Shown here in pieces: positions 23,006-34,450 of a stretch of 64,000 nucleotides of DNA. The DNA comes from Coccinella septempunctata. Its lineage: Eukaryota; Arthropoda; Insecta; Coleoptera; Coccinellidae. The notes below the pieces were generated by a model that had not been told where the DNA came from, did no database searches, and saw only the letters and a program-made list of their open reading frames with translations. The stretch is taken from positions 36,597,021 through 36,661,020 of the forward strand of contig NC_058193.1 in NCBI RefSeq assembly GCF_907165205.1, read 5' to 3'. Position numbers and translations under genes: made by a program. Position 1 is the first letter of the stretch. Each line of letters starts with the position of its first letter.

Positions 23006-24462
23006 AGAAAAATTTTAATTAACTCTATCAATCGGTTCATACAAATGACATCCTATACACTTATGGAATCTCAAAAATACTTAAGCTGTTCTGAAAATCA
23101 TCAACCCCTTTCCCTTCAAACAATATGGTAAAGAAAGTGCTGATAAAACGTTCACAAAGGAAGGTGTAAAAAAATCAAATTTTTCACTGATTAAAGACTT
23201 CATGAATTTGTATTCTGATATTGAAATAAGGTTCGTCGTGAGCGGAGAGGACAAGCATAAAATAAAGCAAGGGATTCCAGCAGCGGTGGGAGTTCATAAC
23301 CTACAACCGCCAAGGATTTGGTAGGTTATTTCGAAGATCTTCTACGTGGAATGGGCGCTAGTTAATCCGGAAACCACTCTGTGCTGGGAATAAATGCATG
23401 AAATATGGGAATATCCGTTCACGGGCTAACAGCCCTGGGCCAGATCAGCAATTTCGGCTTTATGGGAATCGAAATCCATACATACGGACCTGACTATGCT
23501 CATCGTATCAAATATCGCACTAACATTCGACTTTGAGAACATTATTCTTTATTGAATAGCGAATTCCTTCGAAACTCTGTAGAGAGATAACGGGCAGAAG
23601 AAGAAGAATGGCTTTCACGCTGTGAATATTGATTTTGTCCCCCGTATCTTTGTCTCACAGCGTTGTAAGAAATGAGTGTTTTGGTTTCCAGTGATAAGAT
23701 TTCTGTTTTGAATCGTTTCAGTCAAGTTCATCAAGGGGGAGAGTACCACCATTCACCAATTAGTTCTTGTTTCTACTACAGAATTTTCTTTACTTTACTC
23801 CTCAAAAATCTGAAAAATTGTGTGGGTATTTCAATTGGGTGTTGCGAAAAAATTCAATGGGTTATTCCTTGTCAAAAAATAATGTGGGGTCTTTCATATG
23901 GTTCTTGCTTCCACTTGATTACAAATTCGATCCTCCGAACCCAAAATGTCCTCGAATGACTCCACCGGATATGAAAATTTCCTTATTCAACTCTAGAAAT
24001 TTTTTTTCCGTCGAATTCACCGTCTCGAACATTCCGGGACATATTATTTATCTTAGGGTGATTCAATCTGCCCCCAGGGAGTAATTCGGTCTACCTTAGG
24101 CCCGAAACCACTTGAAATTCCGGAAAGTTCTTCAGTTGCACAATATTTAGCAGCCTACAGCGTTAGCTGGTTCGATTTAAATACAAATCTAATTACTCAC
24201 TCGGTATTCGGTTAGGAAGATATTGTTAGTTCGCTCTGGAAAACCGACTGGAATGGTAATGCATAGGGTGGGAAAGGTGTGTTTCGAATTGGGAATTTGC
24301 GTCTGGATGGATCCGATCATTTTTCAGAATTTTTTCCCATTTCAACGAGGTAATGTGAATAGAAAAGCATCTACACCTTCCGCACTTGTAAGGAAAATAA
24401 CTGTATAGCCCTATAATGACTACAATGATATAATATCTATAATAATGTGGAGATCTCGATGG

Positions 24463-25753
24463 TACGAGGATATATTGAAAAATTCTGAGCCTGCTATAGA
24501 ACCAAACACAATTTCAATGTCAAAATATTTTATTACTCAACATATTCTCCCCTTAATTGGATACATTTATAACAGCGAACCTGCAACGTCTCTAGACCTT
24601 TCAACAAAAATGTTTCTTCTTGCTCTGCAAACCAGACCTGCACAGCTTTTATTACCTCCTCGTTGGAAGAAAGTTTACAACCTCTTAAACTTTTTTCAGT
24701 TGAGGAAAAAGATTATAGTCGAATGGAGCCAAATTTGGTGAAGAAGGGGGGTGTTCTAATAATTCAATCCCCAAATCACGAATTTTTTGCATGGCAACAT
24801 GAGATTTGTGCGCAGGGGCGTTGTCCTGCAAAAACAAAACACCTTTGGATAGGTTTCCGCGTCTTTTCTCTTCAATTTTTTCCTGTAGAAAGGGCAGTAT
24901 TGTCGAAAAGTAATGTCTGATTATTGTTCTACCCTTATCCAAAAAATCAATCATGGATACCCCCTGGCAATCCCAAAAAACTGAAGAAAGTACTTTTCCA
25001 GCAGATTTTTGGACACGAAACTTATTAGGTCTTAGAGAACCAGAGTGTCGCCATTTCATCGATTGTTGCTTTGTTTCTGGATCGTAGCAATGTACCCAAG
25101 TCTCATGCATAGTAACAATTCGGTTAAAGAAGTCTACATCGTGTTCAAATCGAACACAGATCGAACGCGATGCTTCTACCCTTGCAAGCTTTTGGTCAAC
25201 ATTCAAACATTTGGGGATCCATTTTGCAGCAATTTTTCTCATGTCCAAATTGACGCGAACTATAAGATGAACGCGTTCGTATGAATTATCCAGTGCTTCA
25301 GATATCCGTTTTAGCCCAATTCGACGGTCTGATAAAATCATGTCATGAACTGCATCGATATTTTCGGGGACTGACACAGAAACTGGCCTTCCTGATCAGT
25401 CATCATCTTCAATGGAAAATTTACCTATTTTGAAGCTTGTAGTCCAATTTTTCACGGTCGCTTACGAAGGACATTGATCACCAAGGGTATTAAGTATATC
25501 TTCGTAAATCTGCTTACCTCGTAACCCTTGTAAATACAGGTACTTGATGATGGCTCGATACTCCAATTTTTCGATTTTCACAATTTCGGTGGACATCTTC
25601 TTTCTTTCAATATATTGCGTAACTCTGGTCTCATTTTTGACCTCAAACTTCACACTGACACTTCTAATGAGTTATTGTTCGTTGCTATGGTAACGCAATA
25701 TTTTTTTTAGGCATGGAACTGGTCTAGGCTAACTAGATATCAATACATCCGTA
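24463..25753 (-). mobile_element. mariner element, near full length (copy 3)
   Basis: About 1.29 kb, the usual size of mariner. The left end is TACGAGGATATATTG; the right end read inwards is TACGGATGTATTG, lacking two bases of the TIR. TA dinucleotides border both ends. It is the only copy here that retains the entire coding region, and it is the reference for the deleted copies at 12.6, 16.0, 57.7 and 63.9 kb. Confidence 0.93.
24533..25596 (-). pseudogene. mariner transposase, full length but inactivated
   Basis: Start ATG at 25596 (MSTEIVKIEKLEY); stop at 24533, about 354 codons when shifts are allowed for. The N-terminal helix-turn-helix region precedes the catalytic domain. Lesions visible: a TAA after GDQCPS, a TGA within EDDD-SGRP (CGA in copy 2), and a one-base loss in the A-run after PQLKK. 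The first catalytic Asp of MDETWVH is His here (MHETWVH). LQDNAPAHKS and LAPFDYNLFP keep the second and third Asp positions. The longest surviving frame is 24685-25377 (230 residues). The mutated catalytic residue alone would abolish strand cleavage. Confidence 0.95.
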
Positions 25754-26872
25754 TATGGACAGCTGTTTATAGTTGTCAGACACATCTGAACTGGTTTTTA
25801 CCCAATGTGTGTAGATCTTCAATGAGTGAGAGTGTGTTTTTGCCTGGGTTTGCTACCCCTTCTGTCATTCGTCTGCCGAATTGTTTCAAAACCGCTCATC
25901 ACACTCATCCTTGGCGTGAATTTTCGCACATAAAACGTAAGCGATATCATCCTTCCTTTCTGCTAAGAAACAAGGACACAAACAGTAGTCGTAGCAGGAA
26001 AATTCAATTCTTTTATAGCCTGTCTTCGACACATCCAGTCAACCAATGACATATGAATATTTCAAACAATAAAAAAATAAACGGAAATAAACCATAAACC
26101 AGAATATTTCCCCTCCCTTCCGAGTAATGTATTCGGGAGGGACGCATAAAAGTTTCCATTTTTGCTATACGTGGGTCGTATTTCCCCGACAAGAATATAA
26201 AAAGCACAAATGGAGCAGTAAAATACATCAGCCAATATCGTCGACATTATAAAAATTGATATTGAATTCGGCTTTGTTGCAGGGATGGCTCGCAGACGTT
26301 GAAATCCGTGCTTCTACTCATTAAATTTCATCGCTAATGCCTCGGAGAAGTCGTTATCGTGTCCCCCCAGAGTGAACGTGGGTGGAAATTTCGCGAAAAT
26401 CTGGGAATACGTCTAGCACTCGCTGGGTGCTTAAGGAATTCGCATTCTTTCACTCCGACCAAAAATAAAATGAGATCAATCATTCGAAATATACAATGCT
26501 TGCTCGTCAGCTTATAATTTTTTTATCTGAGGCGATTTTCAATACGACTAAGTTGGTTTTGAGATGGTTTATGATATAACTCAAATATTCGATGTTGTTT
26601 TGCCCGTGGTCCTGGTTCTAGAGATTCTTAAGGACTTCATCACATAGCACCTGATGAATTTGGCAGATGTCTGATGCTTTATTGACTTTGAGGCATGAGT
26701 TACTGACTGTCTTATGGAGACCAGATTTGACAGCCGTCACTACAACAGCAAAGCCACTATTTTCTGCCAACATAGCCCCATCCTTATTACGACACACTCT
26801 TCTTTATCTTTTTTTTTAATGTAGAGCATGAAACTACTTTCAGGATGGACACAAGATGTGTGTTACAAATCC
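25754..26872. other. No gene recognised
   Basis: ORFs of at most 80 codons; no recognisable domain or repeat. Confidence 0.5.
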
Positions 26873-27310
26873 AAGAATATGTACAAAGGAGGCGCAATTG
26901 TAAGCCAAAATCTCCTCAATCTTAGGTGTAAGGGTTGTCACCCCTAAATTCTTAATAGGGAATAGAGGGTGAGCTACACCTCAATTGGAAGGCAATAGTA
27001 TTATGTAGAGGAACATTTTGTCTTCCAAACCTAATCCTCTATTCCCTATGAAGAATTCAGGGGTGATAGTTCTACACCTAGCTTTCAGGAGATTTCGGCT
27101 TACAATTCTGCTCAAAATATGTCCCCCTTCCTTTTAAAATTGACCGGGTAACTTCAAGAAATCAATAAAAATTTGCAAACCATAGTATTCATGTAGAGGG
27201 ATAAATGATCTTTCAATTGAGGTGAATCTCACCCTTATTCTCTATTGAGAATTTAGGGGTGATAGCCCCTACACCTAGGGTTGAGGAGATTCTGCTCAAA
27301 ATATGCCTCC
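26873..27310. mobile_element. Foldback or MITE-like element with a partial third arm
   Basis: The arm at about 26880-26965 (CAAAATCTCCTCAATCTTAG through TAGGGGTGACA-type and TAGGGAATAGAG on the complement) is the reverse complement, about 85% identical, of 27035-27105. A third block at 27226-27300 repeats the second arm in direct orientation (AATTTAGGGGTGATAG, GAGGAGATTCTGCTC, AAAATATGCCTCC). The result is two nested hairpin possibilities. There is no coding capacity. Outer ends resemble GGAGGCGCAATT and GGGGGACATATTTTGAGC; target duplications were not resolved. Confidence 0.75.
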
Positions 27311-28166
27311 TACGAATAGAAATTGACCTGTGTATTATTCAATTTTACCAATTATCTATGTCATGGCACTCTAACGAACCCATTTCTGCCAATTGAGCTT
27401 GATATTGCATCCGATACATGTCATGGCCTTTCCTATCGGCTTTGAACCGTATTGCCCCTACTTTCTACATCTTCTCGAACGAATCCGATACGGCCCTGTT
27501 CATCGAGCGATAGCCAAGGCGCCCGATGCTTATAATTCGCAGCGAATTCCGAAATATATCACTCAAATGACTGGCAGACCGTATTGTTCATAGTTAGACC
27601 ATAGATACCTCATTTCAAGTTTCGGAGTTGTTGGTAATAAACTGTCACTGCTGAAGTCGTTCCAATTTGTGACGGATCCAGCAAGACAATGGTGGTGCGT
27701 CCGAAGTTGCACATTTGGGGTCGTTTTCCGAAGGAATGGTATCGGGAAGTTGCCATCTTTGTTCCCAATGGATGCTGTGCGTTGTATATGGAAATTTCGA
27801 TCAGTTGGCAACTATTTCTTTCTATTGGGGAATGGCATCGACTGTATAGTCAATTCAGTTTTATAATAGCAGAAGGTTGGATATGGAATCATTTTCTTGA
27901 GTTTTTCTGACTAGAATGGAGTAAGTTTGGAACACACATTGCTTATGTCTCATTTTGCAGATTCCAATAATTTTCATGGTTTTGGAAACAGAAAATTCAC
28001 GCAACTTCACTTAGATCTGAGAATACAATGTTTAGAATCACTGCGAATTTCGAAATGCCCAGTAAGTATGGAGTGGCAAAAATAATTCAAAGCTCACTAC
28101 TTTATAACAATCATTCATGAACACTATAGAATTGCACAAGCTAACCTTAATCTGCAATATAAGGTA
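27311..28166. other. No gene recognised
   Basis: Overlapping ORFs of 65-82 codons on both strands, none with a recognisable motif. Confidence 0.5.
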
Positions 28167-28849
28167 TACTTCATTCACATTTATTTTAGCAGTCGGTTGG
28201 CCATGAAATAATTTTCTCAAGTTTTTGTAACTAGAACGGAGTAAGGTTGGCACTCATGAAATGTCCTTAATGTCATAACGTCGTTGCCACAACTAATATC
28301 AATTTTTATTACGAAAATGCCGAAAGTCATTGAAAAAGAGACAGGATTTCAGGAAGTGCTATTTACAATTCAGGTCCGCTCATTCAAATAGTTGAACCTG
28401 GATATGCTAAAATCCACAATACGTCAGACGGTAGCGAACATATTTCAATGTAAGAGAATTTATATAATGTTTCATCTGAATCTAAACGACTTATATTTCA
28501 GCTGAATATATCCACAATCAGAAAGATTGTGAATGAAGAGGATGACAAAGAATTTCCTTCTATAGGGAGACCCAAAAAAAGTGGTGGCATTTGAGAATTT
28601 TATGTTTGAGTGAATTAATGCGAAAACTTTACAACAGGATTTTCGATGAATGTCATCGTGGAATAAGTTCTCGCAAATTGATTTTTCACTCAAAATTTTC
28701 GTGAGACAATGCAATAGGAGTGTCAGCTGGCCAGTGCCCTAGTTTAACATAACTCTGATTATTTTTTTTTCAATTTTTCCTTATTCGTCAAATCCAAACT
28801 CAAATGAGTTATTAGGTGGGGCAGACCAACCTCGCCTATAAAAGCTTGT

Positions 28850-28956
28850 GAGTGTGTGGGGGGCGTTTGTGTGTGGGGTGTGTGTGTGTGTGTGCGCGTG
28901 TGTGTGTGCGTGTGTGTGGGGTGTGTGTGTGTGTGCGCGCGCGTGTGTGCGCGCGC

Positions 28957-28987
<31 letters not shown>

Positions 28988-29640
28988 CGTGTGTGTGGGG
29001 GTGCAGGGTGTGAGTTTCGAGTCTCGAGTGTCGTGTGTCGTGTGTCGAGAGTAGAGTGTCGTGTGTCGAGTGTCGAGTGTCGAGTGTCAAGTGTCGAGTG
29101 TCGAGTGTCGAGTGTCAAGTGTCGAGTGTCGAGTGTCGGGTGTCGAGTGCCGAGTGTCGAGTGTCGACTGTCAAGTGTCGAGTGTCGAGTGTCGAGTGTC
29201 GAGTGTCGAGTGTCGAGTGTCGAGTGTCAAGTGTCGAGTGTCGAGTGTCGGGTGTCGAGTGTCGAGTGTCGAGTGTCAAGTGTCGAGTGTCGAGTGTCGG
29301 GTGTCGAGTGCCGAGTGTCGAGTGTCGAGTGTCAAGTGTCGAGTGTCGAGTGTCGAGTGTCGAGTGTCGAGTGTCGAGTGTTAAGTGTCGAGTGTCGAGT
29401 GTCGGGTGTCGAGTGTCAAGTGTCGAGTGTCGAGTGTCGGGTGTCGAGTGTCGAGTGTAGAGTGTCGGGTGTCAAGTGTCGAGTGTCAAGTGTCGAGTGT
29501 CGAGTGTCGGGTGTCGAGTGTCGGGTGTCGAGTGTCGAGTGTGTGGTGTGTGTGGCGGTGTGTGTGGAGTGTGTGTGGGTGGGGTGTGTGTGTGTGGGGT
29601 GTTTGTGTGTGGGGTGTGTGTGGGTGGGGTGTGTGTGGGT

Positions 29641-29677
<37 letters not shown>

Positions 29678-30309
29678 TGCATGTGTGTGTGTGGTGCGTG
29701 TGTGTGTGTGTGGGGTGTTTGTGTGTGGGGTGTGTGTGGGTGGTGTGTGTGTGTGTGTATGTGTGTGTGGTGCGTGTGTGTGTGTGTATGTGTGTGTGGT
29801 GCGTGTGTGTGTGTGGGGTGTTTGTGTGTGGGGTGTGTGTGGGTGGGGTGTGTGTGTGTGGGGTGGGCGTTTGTGTGTGGGGGATGTGTGTGTGTGTGTG
29901 TGAGTGTGTGTGAGTGTGGTGTGGTGTGTTTGTGAGGGATTTGTCGGGTGTGTGTGGAGGGTGCAGGGTGTGCGTTTCGAGTGTCGAGTGTCGTGTGTCG
30001 TGTGTCGAGTGTTGAGTGTCGTGTGTCGAGTGTCGTGTGTCGGATGTCATGTGTCGAGTGTCGAGTGTCGGGTGTCGAGTGTCGGGTGTCGAGTGTCGAG
30101 TGTCGGGTGTCGAGTGTCGAGTGTCAAGTGTCGAGTGTCGAGTGTCGAGTGTCGAGTGTCGAGTGTCGGGTGTCGAGTGTCGGATGTCGAGTGTGTGGTG
30201 TGTGTGTGTGGTGTGCGTGTGTGGTGTGCGTGTGTGGTGTGCGTGTGTGGTGTGCGTCTGTGTGATTGTGGTGTGTGTGGTGTGTGTGTGTGTGTGTGTG
30301 TGTGAGTGT

Positions 30310-30343
<34 letters not shown>

Positions 30344-30384
30344 TGTGGTGTGTGTGTGTGTGTGTGTGTGTGTGAGTGTGGTGT

Positions 30385-30420
<36 letters not shown>

Positions 30421-30490
30421 TGTGGTGTGTGTGTGGTGTGTGTGTGTTTGTGTGTGTTTGTGTGTGTGTGTGTGTGTATGTGGGGGGGTG
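28850..30490 (+). repeat. Compound minisatellite: (GT)n and (GTGTCGA)n
   Basis: Two blocks of a 7-bp unit GTGTCGA with variants GTGTCAA and GTGTCGG (29015-29542, about 70 units; 29972-30191, about 30 units) alternate with GT-rich blocks. Each heptamer block is introduced by the same leader (GGGTGCAGGGTGTG, then GTTTCGAG) at about 29000 and 29958, so a unit of roughly 0.96 kb was duplicated. GT blocks include runs of 8-20 dinucleotides and GGGGTGTTTGTGTGTGGGG variants; 28935-28965 is GCGCGCGCGTGTGT-like. Neither repeat creates stop codons on the plus strand in most frames, which explains ORFs of up to 359 codons on this strand and 372 on the other. They are artefacts. Confidence 0.95.
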
Positions 30491-30539
30491 TTATGGCCTT
30501 ACAATTTTTCATACCTTCAAGAGGGCGTAAAAGGAAAAA

Positions 30540-31255
30540 TAATTCACTTGAAGAAGAGCGGATTGCAGTTTCTGATAGAGAAAAGCTCAATTAATCTATA
30601 TTCTGAACTTCAAAACGATACGAAAAAAAAAGCATTTTGGTCGAAAATTTTTCATGATGTATAGTCTTGCGTTTTTTTCGATCGAAATCGAAAATCCAAG
30701 TTTCAGATATTCAAGTGTCGTACATGTTTTCTGCATAATTCGAGATCTCTGATTCCAAATCTGAGCTCAGTTCTGACGAAAAAAATTCATTTCAACTGTT
30801 ATGGCCTAATAATTTTCCCGACATTTCAAAGAGCGTAAGTTAAAATTTTTTCGATGTTAGGTATTATAACTTACCCGATATTTAGAAGTGCGTAAAAAAA
30901 ATATCTGATTGAATTATGAATCTTCCCAGAATGTATACATATGTTAATTCAATCTAAATTTTGAAATTCCAGGTGAAATTACATAGGAGTAAGAGTTTTA
31001 GTCCAGTCCGTCACCGAACCGGTATGCTGTGCAGATCGGCACCGATGGCGGTATGGTCATCACTCATTCATCTGTTCCATGGTATTGAGATAATTAACTG
31101 GAAGAAGAACCAAATGCAGTTTCTGAGAGAAGAGCCTAATTAATCTATATTCTGAATTTCAAAACGATACGACGAAATAGGTATTTTGGCAGAAAATTTT
31201 TCATGATGTATAGCCTTGCGTTTTTTTCGACATGACATCGAAAATCCTCTGATTC
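30540..31255 (+). repeat. Diverged direct duplication beside the minisatellite
   Basis: The block 30540-30700 (TCAATTAATCTATATTCTGA, CAAAACGATACGA, TTTTTCATGATGTATAG) recurs at about 31090-31255. Between them a shorter phrase GTTATGGCCT..TAATTTT with GGGCGTAA-type ends occurs at 30491, 30799 and, more diverged, 30862. These lie within the replaced core of TIR element copy 1. Confidence 0.8.
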
Positions 31256-31545
31256 CATCACAGTTTTGAAGAAAAAAATTATGCTGGCTTGTTGTATTGG
31301 ATAGAAGATCAATCAGTTTGTATAAACTTCAATTATGTTCGTCACACATTTTCCAAAGAGATTCGACATTGTGATAAAATACGTAATAACAGAAACTTTT
31401 ACGTAAAACGGGCAACATAGCGTTGAGTGAAAACCCAAAACTGTTTTGACAAGCGTCATAACCCCACATTTTCGTACTATACAGAGTGAAATGTGTCGAA
31501 TTTCCATGGCCAACCGACTGCTAAAATAAAAGTGAATGGAGTATA

Positions 31546-33913
31546 GAAGTGAATTAATTGAATGTGTGTTGATGAGAAATAATATTGTAATATCAACTTT
31601 ATTAACTAAAAAAGTGTAGTGGATTGAAGAATTTGAACAACATCTGAAATTTATACAAGTACAAAATAGGTACTGGTCTACTCCCTCGATTGGCATGAGG
31701 TATGAAATAGAAATCACAACCCGTTTCACGCCCTCAAAGCGAAATGTGCTTCTCAAACCCCGCATCTCGTCGATGAAAAATAAATGCCTTTCGCAGACGA
31801 TGAAAAAAGTTGTGCGTATCCTTCACGAGAATAAAACATACCGTTTCCATTTTTATTCAGCCCGTTTCTTGAAAATATGGAATCAGTCGAGCTCGTAACT
31901 CACTTATTTTCGCCGTTTTTGCAATTCGTTACACGAGGAGCATTCATAATGTTTCCGGGGCTTTGTAGGTATGTAAATTAATTTTTTTATAATATATGGA
32001 CGGTACATTTCGGTTGATGAATGTAGTTTAGCGCTTCACGAAGGCTGGGTAAATGGATTCCGGAGTACAATTCTGTTTTTGGCGTTGCGAAGGGGAAACA
32101 TTTGGAATTTTCTCTCCCAACTGAAAAGAGTTTAGTATTCACGGGAAAAGATTTTGGTTATTTGTAACTTGCAACTATGCATATGACACAGTCTTCGAGA
32201 TGATACTCATGAAATTCCTATCAGCAGCATATTTAATTGTCGCTATATTTCAGCATCTCTGAAGACCAAGTGGAAAAATAACGTCATTAGACGCTAGACG
32301 TGTTTCTAGTCATTTTCTTGCGTCATTTTTTCCGCTTCCGGTTCAGAATAGGAACCAGTATTAATCTTGAAGCAAGCGGTCGCCTCATATGCCTTGATGG
32401 ATAGTTCTACTTCCGTTGTCCCAAATCAAAAGACACGCTAACGGCCAGATTAAGACTATCCATTCAACGTGATAGATCGCAGTTTGGACACTCAAAGAGC
32501 TGCAAAAAGTGCCAAGTCGTCCGACTACAGGGAGTCCTTGATAGAGCTTCCCATTTAGTTTCAGGATCTCCTCTACGTCCTGCATCCGGAAGGAACGATT
32601 CTGATTTCTCATTTTTAACTTCTATTTTTCGTGGTTTATTCCCAGCGTTTTTCAGTTCAATAAAGATGAGTATTAAATTCAAATGAAACTTTCCTTCGAA
32701 GATACAGCCTTTAAAAGTTATTGATGAATTGACGATTTTCAGCATTTACCGTGTATATTTAAAATTCCGCCTAATCAAATAGCTGTCTTAGGGAAAAAAG
32801 AAGTTTGAACAGAGCCATGAAAGACTACCTTCAATGACTTTCCTTGTGGAAACCATTTTTTTTACAGTGTTATCCATGGGTCATGAGGGAGTCATTGTTC
32901 CAAACAAGGACCTGATTCACTGGAGCCCGTTGAAAATCCTAAGTCAAGTGATACTCCCTTGAAACTCAACCCCTATATCTTAATCAATACACTCCAATAA
33001 CGCCGATGACAGAGACCCCAATTTGGCCGCACAGGGCGTTCCTCCAATGAATCTCCAGTCCGGAAACTGAACCCTTTCTCTTCGACGTGTTTGATGATGA
33101 TGTATACAAGATATGCTTCTCTTCCAGACGGTCCTCCACCTCCCCCTTATTAACACCACCTCTGGCCAACTAGATGCCTCATTTTTCATCGTTCATCCAG
33201 GGCCCCCTATTCATCTCCATGGCTCCAGAATCTGACTGACGGCTGACGTAGCAAAATGCCTGATTGTGATTAATATTTGTTGCTTGGGTCGGGCCTCTGG
33301 AGGAAGATTGGGAATTGTTTCGTCGGAGATACCGGAACGGGGTAGATTTCCGGTGTTGTGGGAGATCTGAAGGCTGGGTATAATAGGCCTTTTGAGCGAT
33401 TATTTCGATGGGTTCCCTGCTACCATTTGTTTCTTTTTTCGCCTACGATTTCCCGTCCACCACATAGGCGGCGATGACTCGGATTGTAATTCTTCTGATA
33501 AACAGAATAAATTTCATCAAACAATAATTATAGCTTGTGTATGAGATACAGTTTTAGCAGAGGTTAGCGTTACGAGGTACCATGCAATTTTGAGTATGAT
33601 ACAGGAGCTTAGGGAAAAACTCCAGTAAAAAACCCTTTCTCCTCGTGTGTGGTGGATTGTAAGAGAGCAAACTCTTTACAAAATAAGCTGAAATATTTTA
33701 TATTGAAGGGTATCTGCAAAAATTGATCCTTTCGTCGAAGAAAAATAAATCCAAAGGTTCTTCTCCAAATTACAAGAAAATTTTATTTGAAATATACAAA
33801 AAACTGAAACAGAAAAATGTGAGATAAGTTCTATACCTATGTCAGATTGACCTGAAATTCACAAACCAATTCGAAAAAGATTCGGAAGCTGCTTGAATAG
33901 CCCTAAAATAATC
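31546..33913. other. No gene recognised
   Basis: Short ORFs (up to 93 codons) on both strands with no recognisable family; no repeat seen. Confidence 0.5.
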
Positions 33914-34450
33914 CTAAAATTCATATATGAGACAATGATCAATCAGATGATGTATGGTTTCTTCTGGTTCTCCGCATTCACAAATAAATTTCATCGGAAA
34001 AGCATATGATTGCAACGTCCAAGGCCTGTTTTCAAAACTAGGAACTCTATTCGAGGGATCACTGACTAATTCTTGGTTGAAAATAGTGTATATATTCCAT
34101 TCTGCCAAAGGTCTTTGTCTCCCACATTCGAATTGAAGAAAGAGTTACTGTCTATGAATGTGGGGCAGAACAATGTTCGAAAGAACTGGTAACCATTGAA
34201 TAGGTAAAGTTCCAGTAATTATTTTCATAGAAAAGTTTAGCTGTGCATCAATTTTTTGCACATGAGCACTGTTAACCCAAACGGGGCAACAATATCCAGG
34301 AGAAGAAAAAACTAAACCTAGGGCTGCCACTCGAAGAGTAGTTGCATAAGCACCCCATGAAGTACCAGCTGGTTTATGCAGGATATTATTCAAGTTTTGA
34401 AATTACCACTACATGAAACGTCCTTTATATCTGACAGCATGTTTTCCAGT
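33914..34450 (-). pseudogene. Jockey/I-like LINE remnant, C-terminal RT region
   Basis: 34145-34393 encodes, on the minus strand, KPAGTSWGAYATTLRVAALG then a block containing YCCPVWVNSAH, KIDAQLN and IITGTLPIQWLPVLSN. This pattern (LAGTSWGA, YC.PVW.NSAH, LN..MRIITGTL, LPVLSNI) is familiar from the C-terminal part of jockey/I-type reverse transcriptases in insects. After a stop, 33914-34108 continues with CECGEPEETIHHLIDHC, a cysteine/histidine motif often found near the end of such ORFs. Upstream RT motifs are lost or unrecognisable. It is a decayed fragment without function. Confidence 0.75.

Larger units (their letters stand above)
21776..24462. other. No gene recognised; two repeat-B copies inside
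   Basis: Apart from the repeat-B copies at about 22280-22450 and 22900-23005, this region has only short ORFs (up to 105 codons) with no recognised motif. Confidence 0.5.
28167..31543 (+). mobile_element. TIR element family A, copy 1, with a replaced or invaded core
   Basis: The left end (TACTTCATTCAC, then TTTTAGCAGTCGGTTGGCC) and right end (GGCCAACCGACTGCTAAAA to GAATGGAGTA) are the inverted ends of the family. Each is bordered by TA (28165-28166 and 31544-31545). The first about 520 bp (to about 28690) and last about 240 bp (from about 31305) match the 1.25-kb copies at 36.76 and 40.51 kb. The 2.6 kb between is unrelated to them and includes the GT-rich minisatellite and a diverged internal duplication. 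Inside the left part, phrases such as STIRKIVNEEDDKEFPSIGRPKK suggest the remnant of a helix-turn-helix transposase-like protein. Confidence 0.85.

Noticed and set aside
28856..29935. ORFs of 359 (plus) and 372 (minus, 29472-30590) codons rich in Cys/Val or His/Thr
   Set aside because: They arise from (GT)n and (GTGTCGA)n repeats, which lack stop codons in several frames. No gene is implied.
31313..31765. 150-codon minus-strand ORF
   Set aside because: It spans the end of TIR element copy 1 and its flank, and no family motif is visible. It is a chance frame.
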